From CAYGZL01 sp964354345 (GTDB taxonomy: Bacteria > Chloroflexota > Anaerolineae > Anaerolineales > UBA4823), in assembly GCA_964354345.1 (NCBI GenBank), contig CAYGZL010000115.1, positions 1 to 51,312 on the forward strand: DNA of 51,312 nucleotides, given 5' to 3'. The notes under the pieces were generated by a model. It worked only from the letters and a program-made list of their open reading frames with translations. It was not told where the DNA came from and did no database searches. Below are positions 9,201-16,499 of this stretch, piece after piece. The translations under genes were made by a program, and so were the position numbers. How positions within the stretch are numbered: position 1 is the first letter of the stretch; each line of letters starts with the position of its first letter.

Positions 9201-10982
9201 TAGTGGATCATTCAGACTGAAGACTTTCACTCCCTGTGTTCCGTTGGACACATATAACCGATCACCGTTTACAGTAACATTCCAGGTTGAGTCGGGTAGT
9301 TCAAGTGAACCGACCTCCCGGGGATCTTTCGGTTGAGTGGCCTCGATGATACGGATCCCCCGGCTGCCGGCTGCCAAATAAACATATATTCTCGTGTTGG
9401 GATCCCCTAATATTGGATTGAACCGGTCGCCAGCCTGATCATTCACAGCTAAGACCGCAACTCCACGTACATCGCCAGGTGTGATTATGGCACCAGACTC
9501 AGCAGGTATGCGTGGCTCTGCTACATTAATAATCCGTAGCCCCGCGGAACCATCAGCCAGGTAAATCGTATTTTCCAGCCTGGCGATCCCAACCGCGTTC
9601 CCCGGCGAATTATAAACTCCCATTAAGGTTGGGCTAACTGTATTGGTGATATCCACAATCGCCAGCCCCTGGCTTCCCTCAGCCAGGTAGGCGTAATTCT
9701 CCGAAAGAACCAGGTTGTTCGTCTCACCTCCGGTCGTTGTAAATTTACCCTGCTGCTTGATATTCATTGGATCAGTAATATCCAATACGATCAAACCCTG
9801 CCCTCGATCAGCCAGGTAAGCTAAAGCCCCACCCTTAAGCTTAAGCGCAGTAACCACACCGGCGGTATTGTAGAATGAAACCTGGCGGGGATTTTCGGGC
9901 TTCGCAATGTCTATCACTCGTACGCCCTTTTCCCCAGCGGCCAGAAACAGATAATTGTTGTATTTCGCAACATCACTGATTGATAATTGTGGGCTGGAAG
10001 AGGTTAATGGGGATAAAGAAAATGAAGGATTCGATTGGATGATTTTTAATCCACTGTAACCATTAGCAAGATAAGCATAACCTTCGGAAAGAGCAACTCG
10101 ATAAGCATTTCCATTGGTAGCAAAGGAAGCCATTTTTCGTAAGTTATTGATATCCGTTAAATCATACACAATCAGACCCCGAGTTGCGTCGGTTAAAAAT
10201 CCCAGGTTGCCCTGGAAAGTAAAACTCTGCGCTTTCCCCGTGGTTGATTGGCGAGTGATTTCTTTGGGTTTTTGAAGATCTTCGTATGAAACAACGATCA
10301 GGCCGCGTTCGTTCACAGCTAAGAAAAGATAATTATCCCTGACGGCTATATCACGCACCACCGCGCCCGCCTGATATTCACTATTTTTTAAGAGTTGAGC
10401 ATCGCCTGATTGATCAATTTGGATGACCTGTAAAGATTTTCTCCCCGAGTCTGAAACGAAGAGTAGATTGGAGGCGGCAGTCACGCTGATTACGCCATCG
10501 TGCATGCCGATTTGATTTCCAATAATGATCGTTTTAAGGTTGACGGGAACTAGAGGATCTTTGACATTAATAATTTTCACACCCGAGCGCCCATCGGCGA
10601 CATATGCATATCCCCATTGAACAGCGATGTCCCAGGCATAACCATCTGTGTCTCTTTGACTGATAAATTTTGGTTTTGCTGGATCCGTGAGATCGTAGAT
10701 AGTGATGCCGCTATTCCCTTCGGCTACATACAGGAGGTTATTGGAAATGAACAATCTTTCAGAAGAACCCCTGGTTTGTAAATAACCTACCAGGTCAGGT
10801 TGAGCGGGGTCAGTGATATTGAGGATTTTTATGCCTCCTGAACGGATGGCCAGGTAGGCATATGCGCCATTGATTTTTATATCGGAAGCGAACTCGACAG
10901 GACGTGCAAAATAGCCGTATACTGAGAAGGCGGTTACAATTAAGATCAGGACGAAAATCCAGGAGCGGCGTTTATGTGCCAT
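6264..10982 (-). CDS. Giant LVIVD-repeat propeller protein with cytosolic band-7-like region
   Basis: A 1572-residue membrane protein. Residues 8-25 form a signal anchor. About 21 repeats of 40-50 residues follow up to residue ~950, each reading like AYLAEGSQGLAIVDITNTVSP. This is the LVIVD type of beta-propeller blade, and 21 would suit three seven-bladed propellers. A second hydrophobic segment lies near residues 978-1005. The last ~570 residues are cytosolic if the repeats are outside, and resemble the SPFH protein encoded next (VREGRVVQYPG, then GPGVILT; YTKEGIEIVNNVFTVF matches the neighbour's TTRDGVEIALQNVNYRF). The C-terminal 60 residues are Pro/Gly-rich. No enzyme motif is visible. 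A role in sensing or binding outside the cell with an SPFH scaffold inside is inference. No clear ribosome site precedes the ATG. Confidence 0.88.
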   Translation of the reverse strand: MAHKRRSWIFVLILIVTAFSVYGYFARPVEFASDIKINGAYAYLAIRSGGIKILNITDPAQPDLVGYLQTRGSSERLFISNNLLYVAEGNSGITIYDLTDPAKPKFISQRDTDGYAWDIAVQWGYAYVADGRSGVKIINVKDPLVPVNLKTIIIGNQIGMHDGVISVTAASNLLFVSDSGRKSLQVIQIDQSGDAQLLKNSEYQAGAVVRDIAVRDNYLFLAVNERGLIVVSYEDLQKPKEITRQSTTGKAQSFTFQGNLGFLTDATRGLIVYDLTDINNLRKMASFATNGNAYRVALSEGYAYLANGYSGLKIIQSNPSFSLSPLTSSSPQLSISDVAKYNNYLFLAAGEKGVRVIDIAKPENPRQVSFYNTAGVVTALKLKGGALAYLADRGQGLIVLDITDPMNIKQQGKFTTTGGETNNLVLSENYAYLAEGSQGLAIVDITNTVSPTLMGVYNSPGNAVGIARLENTIYLADGSAGLRIINVAEPRIPAESGAIITPGDVRGVAVLAVNDQAGDRFNPILGDPNTRIYVYLAAGSRGIRIIEATQPKDPREVGSLELPDSTWNVTVNGDRLYVSNGTQGVKVFSLNDPLHPKQIGQLDTPGRAQSVLVEGSRLFIADTERGLRVVDQSKIDNLVEISAFDYPASVNQFDLAMPYVYILDGKQNFWVFDVSNPYELNEISSVLLPGAGKQLTLAGNIAYIAGGKDGVYTVSIQNPQQLHVIDRLPARGDANQVLISENVAYIASGSAGLRMVDVSKPDKMKEVRSISGLGDVQWVSEEKNYLYVAVQQVGIIIYKVDDPYLPVEVGRFTEFQGFRKIAIQWPYAFAVGGANGLVILDISHPVKLEKVTQIATRGDVSDLYIWENYVFLAEGQQGVQVVDITDPTRPRAFGEVTEIKNALAIRAYWQAGEAFIRAYVTDDLDGLLVFQGTKNVSPLSTGFYETEGTASGDLIRSQLSSWLSGKPAGFSIKASRTIRQVFFDVFLMGGLGLLFWVVFFAQFVLPVSSLRDRREAIVRLLFYLFRQHGPAVHVREGRVVQYPGEEIRRGPGVILTDLSSAVVLQQRNDAYPFLVNLALRPLNRVGSRFFRLFRRNVPPTEPQIRVVGPGLTFTNFRPFPYAPRYDEEIRGVVDLRPQFRSISVIHSYTKEGIEIVNNVFTVFTLGQPPDTVLVTYVGAVAPENLRVVYLVDRIPSAIGQPGDGQRVRVIERLVDELDEVDKLEIHRYAQANWSKPPTTGDLGGNPNQEKAAPYHFDPERVFAAVAARAGQSGVTTPVNWDELPTQVAVDIFREMLVEQHYDLLYPLPVRGNASAQSTRPEDDPLQNLRNNFRIRVRNQGVLAFQLAEWHIDQPPVAGQVWDENQLVLHPPRTLKTPKLLRTRGIKVILANFTDLEPVDQEVRRQLVETWRAGWQTDALKTWSEHELQAIRIRNSARAQAQRDMVFTLSQIIHADFPPEVLALRVFQALEAIATDPSTQRLLPADTINLLRSFRDWFSPVVPPNLPVLGVFKMQSEGTTPQISGAVNETPGSSPPQLPGADTSPLPGTVQAGLDPGGSPDQPPPTEGQPERE

Positions 10983-11045
10983 GGATGGATCAATGGGCTC
11001 TTGATAGAACGTATATAAAATGTAAAAGACTAATAAATATTACCC

Positions 11046-11074
11046 TTGACAAGAACGTTTGTTCTAAGTATTAT
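11046..11074 (+). promoter_or_regulatory. Promoter with LexA (SOS) box in the spacer
   Basis: TTGACA (11046-11051), exactly 17 nt, then TATTAT (11069-11074). The spacer holds AGAAC-GTTT-GTTCT (11052-11065), which contains GAAC-N4-GTTC, the Gram-positive-type LexA site also reported for the Chloroflexota genus Dehalococcoides. LexA bound here would block RNA polymerase, so transcription of the 71-codon gene should be DNA-damage inducible. The region is also the upstream region of the divergent propeller gene. Confidence 0.8.
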
Positions 11075-11129
11075 TCCTTCCGTTCGCTATCCACATTATA
11101 CAACACCGTCAACCTGAAAGGAATATCCG

Positions 11130-11345
11130 ATGCCAACCATCATACTATACGAGACAAATTCACTCGAACGCTATTATCATCATCTGATGGAATGTCTCGA
11201 CCAAAAGTACGGTTATCAAGATACTTCAGAGAAAATCCCATTGAGCGATTATCAAATTGCTGAGATGAGCTATTACGAGACCCAGGTTAATGAAATGGTT
11301 TCCCACCTGTCTCAAGATAGTTCAATGCTTGTTGGTAGTATTTAA
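11130..11345 (+). CDS. Small protein, predicted SOS-regulated
   Basis: A 71-residue soluble, acidic, Tyr-rich protein with no membrane segment and no recognised domain. Sequence elements such as SLERYYHHLMECLDQKYGY and DYQIAEMSYYETQVNEM suggest amphipathic helices. AAAGGA (11117-11122) lies 7 nt before the ATG. A consensus promoter with a LexA box lies about 55 bp upstream, the strongest argument that this small frame is real and damage-induced. A larger frame in another phase across this stretch begins inside the propeller gene and is less credible. Function unknown; small SOS proteins in other bacteria often inhibit division or protect DNA, but nothing here shows that. Confidence 0.7.
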   Translation: MPTIILYETNSLERYYHHLMECLDQKYGYQDTSEKIPLSDYQIAEMSYYETQVNEMVSHLSQDSSMLVGSI

Positions 11346-11379
11346 TTGACCAGATATCTTCACACCTCGGCGCATCTCT

Positions 11380-11388
11380 TGTTACAAT
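11380..11388 (+). promoter_or_regulatory. Extended -10 promoter before the DUF362 gene
   Basis: TGT-TACAAT (11380-11388) is an extended -10 element 29 nt before the ATG, with AACGGAGGTG as ribosome site. It suggests that the DUF362 gene can be transcribed independently of the LexA-boxed promoter. Confidence 0.5.
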
Positions 11389-11416
11389 GGGGGTATAGTA
11401 TGAACGGAGGTGTTCT

Positions 11417-12625
11417 ATGGCCAACTTCCCTGGAAAAGGGATTGTTGCGGTAATTAAAACTTCCCCTGAAACCGTTCTTCAAGACATACAGCGGGTAATG
11501 AAAGTAGCTGGATTCGAAGACGCCTTGCCTAAAGGTGTCAAGACTGGTTTAAAGATCAATATATCCTGGCAAACCTGGTATCCAGCTTGTTCCTCCACCC
11601 CGTGGCAAATCGAAGGTACTATCCTGGCTTTACAAAATGCTGGCTTCCAGGATCTGGTTGGAATTCATAATGATACAGTCGTTGTGAATACAAAGGATGG
11701 CGAGAGAAACAATAAGCACAAATACGTTACCGACCGATATCAGATTCCGTGCTTGTATTTGTATAACCAGGAATTTGAGTGGGCAGAATATCACCCAAAA
11801 CAACCTTTACTTGTCCTGGATAAAATATATCCGGAGGGAGTATTTATCCCGAAGGCTTTGTACGATACCAATATTATCCATCTACCTACTGTTAAAACCC
11901 ACGTATTTACCACAATTACCGGCGCGATGAAGAATGCCTTCGGGGGTTTGTTACATCGGAACCGACATTGGACACATTCTGTCATCCATGACACACTGGT
12001 TGATTTACTCGTGATTCAACAAGATATTCATCAGGGTATTTTCGCGGTGATGGATGGCACATTCGCCGGGGACGGACCAGGTCCACGCGCAATGCGCTGG
12101 CACGAGAAAGATATCCTGCTGGCGTCCGCCGACCAGGTTGCTATCGATGCTGTCTCCGCCCGACTCCAAGGCTTTGACCCGCTGCAGATCCATTTCATTC
12201 GCCGCGCCCATGAGATGGATCTTGGCATCGGAGATCCCCGCCAGATTCGGGTTCTAGGCTATGATATCGAACAAGAATCCTCCTGGGGGTTCGTTCAAGA
12301 AGATACATTAGCCAGCATTGGCCAGAAACTCATCTATCATGGTCCCTTGAAACCTTTCGAGAAGCTTCTGCTACAAAGCCCATTGGTAGTCTGGTCTTAT
12401 TTTGCCAGTAATTTCTACCATAATGTATATTGGTACCCTTTCGTCGGTCGGAAACGCGTCGAAGCTGCTTTGAAAACGAAATGGGGCCAGTTATTCAAGG
12501 AATATGGAGATGGTGAAGTGGTGATGCCTGGGGTAGAGCCCCGGACTTTCTTTCAAGGGGTATTGGGTATGGCAGTCCTGGCTGGAATGGTGATTGGGTT
12601 GAACAGGCTCATGCGAAAAAGGTAG
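11417..12625 (+). CDS. DUF362 domain-containing protein
   Basis: A 402-residue protein of the DUF362 family, whose biochemical role is poorly known. Recognisable parts are LKINISWQTWYPACSSTPWQIEG near the N-terminus, the LPTVKTHVFTTITGAMKNAFGG core around residue 155, and MDGTFAGDGPGPRAM around residue 215. Unlike ferredoxin-fused members it has no Cys-rich cluster motif. A short hydrophobic segment closes the C-terminus (FFQGVLGMAVLAGMVIGLN), so the protein may be tail-anchored. GGAGGT precedes the start. The PHP-domain gene begins 11 nt after the stop and is probably co-transcribed. Confidence 0.88.
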   Translation: MANFPGKGIVAVIKTSPETVLQDIQRVMKVAGFEDALPKGVKTGLKINISWQTWYPACSSTPWQIEGTILALQNAGFQDLVGIHNDTVVVNTKDGERNNKHKYVTDRYQIPCLYLYNQEFEWAEYHPKQPLLVLDKIYPEGVFIPKALYDTNIIHLPTVKTHVFTTITGAMKNAFGGLLHRNRHWTHSVIHDTLVDLLVIQQDIHQGIFAVMDGTFAGDGPGPRAMRWHEKDILLASADQVAIDAVSARLQGFDPLQIHFIRRAHEMDLGIGDPRQIRVLGYDIEQESSWGFVQEDTLASIGQKLIYHGPLKPFEKLLLQSPLVVWSYFASNFYHNVYWYPFVGRKRVEAALKTKWGQLFKEYGDGEVVMPGVEPRTFFQGVLGMAVLAGMVIGLNRLMRKR

Positions 12626-12636
12626 TTGGGCTGGCT

Positions 12637-13302
12637 ATGTTGCATGTTGAGTTTCATTGTCATTCAGCTTACTCGAAAGATAGCCTCACCACCCCCCATA
12701 AATTAATCGTGACCTGCCGAAAAAAAGGACTGGATCGCGTCGTCATCACCGACCACAACACCATCGAAGGGGCATTGAGGGCAAAAGAAATAGACCCCGA
12801 GCGAGTTATCATTGGTGAAGAAATCATGACCAGTTCGGGCGAACTCCTGGCTGCCTTTATGAATGAGGCAGTACCCCCCGGGTTGTCGCCGGAAGAAACC
12901 ATCCAGCGTTTACGTGGTCAAGGAGCCTTCATCAGCGTCTCACATCCGTTTGATCGCCCCCGGGAGGGTAGTTGGAGAGAAAAAGACTTGATCGGTATCC
13001 TCCATCTGGTGGATGCCATTGAAATTTTTAACTCACGCTGTATGTGGCCAGGTTTTAACCAACGGGCACAAGAATTCGCCAGGGAGTATAACTTGCTGGG
13101 GACCGTGGGCTCTGACGCCCATACATCTTTTGAGTTAGGGCGAGCGACTTTTTGGATAGCCGATTTCCGAGACGCCAGTGAATTCAAGGTAAACATGCGT
13201 TCGGCTGATATGCGCCTCCATCTCTCTCCCCCATGGATCCACTTGACCTCACGCTATGCCACCTGGCGGAAAAAGCTTACCCGGATTATCACCAGATTTT
13301 AA
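12637..13302 (+). CDS. PHP-domain metal-dependent phosphoesterase
   Basis: A 221-residue protein of the PHP superfamily, which hydrolyses phosphoester bonds using two or three metal ions. Metal-binding motifs appear in order: HCHSAYS (H7, H9), ITDHN (~residue 39), a glutamate in GEE, SHPFDRPRE (~107) and GSDAH (~159). It resembles the short stand-alone PHP proteins related to YciV/3',5'-nucleotide phosphatases; the exact substrate is unknown. It follows the DUF362 gene by 11 nt. A second PHP protein of the same type is encoded before uvrB at 19613. Confidence 0.88.
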   Translation: MLHVEFHCHSAYSKDSLTTPHKLIVTCRKKGLDRVVITDHNTIEGALRAKEIDPERVIIGEEIMTSSGELLAAFMNEAVPPGLSPEETIQRLRGQGAFISVSHPFDRPREGSWREKDLIGILHLVDAIEIFNSRCMWPGFNQRAQEFAREYNLLGTVGSDAHTSFELGRATFWIADFRDASEFKVNMRSADMRLHLSPPWIHLTSRYATWRKKLTRIITRF

Positions 13303-13340
13303 AAAGCGTTACAGGCAGAATTTCGTGTCCTTTTTCCATC

Positions 13341-13369
13341 TTGACCTTTCAACCAGTCTATGTGAAAAT
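13341..13369 (+). promoter_or_regulatory. Putative promoter of tRNA-Leu
   Basis: TTGACC (13341-13346), 17 nt and GAAAAT (13364-13369) would start transcription a few bases before the mature tRNA 5' end. The -10 is weak (4 of 6). Confidence 0.45.
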
Positions 13370-13378
13370 AAAAAAGAT

Positions 13379-13465
13379 GGGGCTGTGGCGGAACTGGCAG
13401 ACGCAGAGGACTTAAAATCCTCCGGAGGTAAACCCTCCTTGTGGGTTCGATTCCCACCGGCCCCA
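13379..13465 (+). tRNA. tRNA-Leu (anticodon UAA)
   Basis: A class II tRNA of 87 nt. Acceptor stem GGGGCTG pairs with CGGCCCC (one G-T), the D-loop begins TGGCGGAACTGGCAGACGC, and GAGGA/TCCTC closes the loop CTTAAAA with anticodon TAA. The long variable arm (GGAGG...CCTCC) and T-arm GTGGG-TTCGATT-CCCAC are clear. Discriminator A; CCA is not encoded in full. Confidence 0.96.
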
Positions 13466-13524
13466 CCTACAATCGCATCTAAACCAGCGGCGGTATGATT
13501 TTACTCACCCCCAAAAGCATGATG

Positions 13525-13552
13525 GCCCGCTTAAGAAATCGGGCTATTTTGT
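13525..13552 (+). terminator. Probable terminator after tRNA-Leu
   Basis: GCCCG (13525-13529) and CGGGC (13540-13544) form a short stem followed by TATTTTG. Its position between tRNA-Leu and fmt supports separate transcription and argues against the upstream in-frame start for fmt. Confidence 0.5.
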
Positions 13553-13602
13553 TCCTTCAACGCCATCACAGACTATTAACCAATCAACGAGGCTCTGATC
13601 TT

Positions 13603-14535
13603 ATGAATACCCGGATCGTCTTTATGGGTTCACCGGAATTCTCGGTGCCGACCTTACAGGCTCTGGCAAGTCATTATCCGGTTGTCGGTGTAATTACTCA
13701 ACCCGATCGGCCTGCCGGTCGCGGTCAGGCACTCACTCCTCCGCCAGTTAAACTGATTGCTCAGGAACTGAGTATTCCATTTATTCAACCTCAACGCCTG
13801 CGCCAGCCTGACGCAATGCATCAACTGCGCACATGGCAACCAGACTTGATCGTTGTGGCCGCTTTCGGTCAGATCCTAAAACCTGAGGTTTTGGATTTAC
13901 CTGCACACGGGTGCGTGAATGTGCATGCTTCACTGTTACCCCGTTGGCGAGGTGCAGCCCCGATCCAGGCTGCCCTGCTGCATGGGGATACTGAGTCTGG
14001 CATCAGCATCATGCGGATGGATGCAGGGGTAGATACCGGGCCAATCATCAGTCAGCGTCCGCTGATGATCCAAACCTCGGATACTGCTGGGACATTGAGC
14101 GAACGCCTGGCCCGGTTGGGCGCCGATTTGCTCCTCGATACCCTACCGCGTTATTTAAGTAATGAGGCTATTCTCTATCCCCAGGATAATACCATTGCTA
14201 CTTACGCACCTTTGCTAAGGAAAGAGAATGGGCAACTCGATTTCACACTATCAGCGGGTGACCTGGTACGCCGCGTCCAGGCATTCAACCCATGGCCGGG
14301 TGCATTCACAGTCTGGGATGGTCAGGTATTTAAGATCCATCGCGCCTCGGCTTTAGCCAACGCGATGGTCGATCAACCCTCAATCCCTGGAAAACAGATG
14401 GTCGTAAAAGGGATGGCAGCCCTCGGAACAGCCGAGGGCATCCTGGTTCTGGAGGAAGTTCAACCCGCTGGCAAGAAACCAATGTCGGGGAAAACTTTCT
14501 TACAGGGGGCGCGCAATTGGGGGAAGGATGGATAA
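13603..14535 (+). CDS. fmt: Methionyl-tRNA formyltransferase
   Basis: A 310-residue enzyme that formylates Met-tRNA(fMet) with 10-formyltetrahydrofolate for translation initiation. Motifs include FMGSPEFSVP at the start, QPDRPAGRGQ (~residues 33-42) and the catalytic region with N106, H108 in NVHASLLPRWRGAAPI and D144 in DAGVDTG. A C-terminal anticodon-side domain follows (~205-310). The open frame extends 36 codons further up, but the family's usual start is the ATG at 13603, downstream of the tRNA-Leu terminator. It overlaps the lysA-like gene by 8 nt, so the downstream genes are translationally coupled. Confidence 0.95.
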   Translation: MNTRIVFMGSPEFSVPTLQALASHYPVVGVITQPDRPAGRGQALTPPPVKLIAQELSIPFIQPQRLRQPDAMHQLRTWQPDLIVVAAFGQILKPEVLDLPAHGCVNVHASLLPRWRGAAPIQAALLHGDTESGISIMRMDAGVDTGPIISQRPLMIQTSDTAGTLSERLARLGADLLLDTLPRYLSNEAILYPQDNTIATYAPLLRKENGQLDFTLSAGDLVRRVQAFNPWPGAFTVWDGQVFKIHRASALANAMVDQPSIPGKQMVVKGMAALGTAEGILVLEEVQPAGKKPMSGKTFLQGARNWGKDG

Positions 14536-15877
14536 TTTATTAACCCTCCAGCGATTAGAGTTGTTTCCGGTTACAACACGTCTGGAGGATAAGTCGGGGC
14601 AGAAAATAATCACCATCGCTGGTTGTGATTTGACCCAACTTGCCGATCATTACGGAACACCGCTTTACCTCTACGACCGTGCCACACTAGACCAGGCGGT
14701 CGCCAATTACCGCCTGGCACTACACCGTTTTTATCCTGGCGAGGCGAACCTAACATATGCCGGGAAGGCATTCCTCTGCCTGGCAATCTCACAATGGGCT
14801 AAGCGACAGGATCTATGGATTGACTGTACAGGAGCCGGCGAGTTATCGATCGTCAGGCAGGCCGGTTTATCCAGGAATTCGATTCTTGTGCACGGGGTCA
14901 ACAAAAGCCTTGAAGATATGGGGGCTGCCCTGACCTGTGCTGGTCGAATTGTGATTGATAATCTGCCTGAGTTGTACTGGTTTATTAAACAGTGTAATCA
15001 CCAGCAGATATCTTTACCTGAAATATGGCTGCGCCTGCGCCCAGGTCTGGCAGTCGACACTCATATCTATACGCAAACCGGTCAGGATGACAGCAAGTTT
15101 GGGATGAGCCCATCCGAAATTGAAGAGGCTGTGGGTGTTTGCCAGGCACATTCACTCCCACTAACAGGTCTGCATTTCCACCAGGGTTCACATTTCCACG
15201 ATCCTACTCCGCTTGGTACTGCGATTGACATCGCGTTAGATCTACTCACCATTCTCAACCAGAATTATCAATGGCTTCCGAGTTATTTTTGTCCTGGCGG
15301 AGGTTGGGGTGTGGCTTACCATGAAGAGGATCTCCCCCACCCACACATTTCTGAATATGTAGAATATATCGCAACACGCTTGGTCGACGGCTGTCAGGCA
15401 CGTGACTTGCCTTTGCCATTTTTGCAGCTGGAGCCTGGACGAAGCCTGGTGGCGCAAGCGGGGGTGTCCCTTTACCGGGTTGGTGCGGTCAAGCACACAG
15501 CGCACCGCCGCTGGTTATTGCTGGATGGCGGTCTGGCAGATAATCCTCGCCCAGCCATGTATCGGGCGCGCTATTCAGCGCTTCCAATCGTAAATCCACA
15601 ACGCTCCATTACAGATCCCGCCTGGGTAGCTGGACCCTACTGCGAAAGCGGTGATGTCCTAATCGAAGCGCTCCCATTACCTGATATTGCTGCAGGTGAA
15701 TTGCTGGCCATCCCGACCAGCGGTGCTTATCAATTAAGCATGGGCAGTAATTATAATGGCGCCCGTAAACCCGCGGTGCTCTGGCTGGAAAATGGCGTCG
15801 CTTCCCTGATCCAACGCCGGGAAACACTAGATGATTTGTTTTGTAGAGATTTTCCGTTACCTTCACAGTATGTTTGA
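14528..15877 (+). CDS. lysA: Diaminopimelate-decarboxylase-type PLP enzyme
   Basis: A 449-residue fold-III PLP decarboxylase. The PLP lysine is K80 in YAGKAF, the Gly-rich phosphate loop is CPGGGWG (~residue 257), and the barrel and C-terminal beta domains are complete with CESGD (~375) near the end. Diaminopimelate decarboxylase makes lysine in the cytosol. The segment HFHQGSHF replaces the common HIGSQ, and no other lysine gene is nearby, so a related substrate remains possible. It overlaps fmt by 8 nt at its start and the phosphatase gene by 8 nt at its end. Confidence 0.8.
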   Translation: MDNLLTLQRLELFPVTTRLEDKSGQKIITIAGCDLTQLADHYGTPLYLYDRATLDQAVANYRLALHRFYPGEANLTYAGKAFLCLAISQWAKRQDLWIDCTGAGELSIVRQAGLSRNSILVHGVNKSLEDMGAALTCAGRIVIDNLPELYWFIKQCNHQQISLPEIWLRLRPGLAVDTHIYTQTGQDDSKFGMSPSEIEEAVGVCQAHSLPLTGLHFHQGSHFHDPTPLGTAIDIALDLLTILNQNYQWLPSYFCPGGGWGVAYHEEDLPHPHISEYVEYIATRLVDGCQARDLPLPFLQLEPGRSLVAQAGVSLYRVGAVKHTAHRRWLLLDGGLADNPRPAMYRARYSALPIVNPQRSITDPAWVAGPYCESGDVLIEALPLPDIAAGELLAIPTSGAYQLSMGSNYNGARKPAVLWLENGVASLIQRRETLDDLFCRDFPLPSQYV

Positions 15878-16496
15878 AATTACATTTTTACGACATGGAG
15901 AATCCACCGGTAATGCCGCCGGGCAAATCCAGGGCCAGCAAGATATGGTATTAAATGAGCGCGGCCGGCTTCAGGCACAGCGCCTGGCCCAGCAGTGGCA
16001 CGCTGCCGGTATCGCCTTTGACTATTGTATCTCGAGCCCTCTCTTGCGTGCCCGCGAGACAGCCGAAATCATCACGGTGGCCCTGACACTGCCCCTGTTT
16101 TTCGATCCCATATGGATGGAACGTAGCTTCGGTGAGTTGGAAGGATTGACGGTAGATGATTTACAAATCTCGCAACCCGATTTAGATTTTTACCATCCTT
16201 TCCAACGACCCGGGAAAACGGGTGAAAGCCTGCTCGATCTTTATTTGCGCACCGGGCGGGCAGTCCAAGATCTGCTCATGCAAAGCCCTGGGCGTTATCT
16301 CATTGTATCGCACGGTGCAATTTTAAACATGGCGCTCTATATAATCTTCGGTCTGAATCCGCAAGGCTATATCAATGGCCCACGTTTCTACTTTGGCAAT
16401 ACTGGACACGCCAAGCTAACCTATGAACCAGGAACACGGATCTGGCGATTCATACAATTTGTGACTCCAGACTATCTTGAGCAAGGCGAACAATAA
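15870..16496 (+). CDS. Histidine phosphatase family protein
   Basis: A 208-residue member of the phosphoglycerate-mutase-like histidine phosphatases. The phosphate-accepting H9 lies in LRHGES, the second histidine in VSHGAILN (~residue 148), and RARETAEI and ERSFGELEG are typical core stretches. I chose the ATG at 15870, which overlaps the preceding stop by 8 nt, because the longer frame adds 13 residues before the conserved MFEITFLRHGES. The substrate cannot be named; family members act on small phosphorylated metabolites. It is the third gene of the fmt run. Confidence 0.88.
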   Translation: MFEITFLRHGESTGNAAGQIQGQQDMVLNERGRLQAQRLAQQWHAAGIAFDYCISSPLLRARETAEIITVALTLPLFFDPIWMERSFGELEGLTVDDLQISQPDLDFYHPFQRPGKTGESLLDLYLRTGRAVQDLLMQSPGRYLIVSHGAILNMALYIIFGLNPQGYINGPRFYFGNTGHAKLTYEPGTRIWRFIQFVTPDYLEQGEQ

Positions 16497-16499
16497 TTG

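Noticed and set aside
10904..11263. 119-codon plus-strand frame across the LexA-boxed promoter
   Set aside because: It starts inside the propeller gene, has no ribosome site and is low in typical protein features; the 71-codon frame in another phase has promoter and ribosome site.
13233..13498. Two frames running through tRNA-Leu
   Set aside because: They read through a clear tRNA gene and have no ribosome site.
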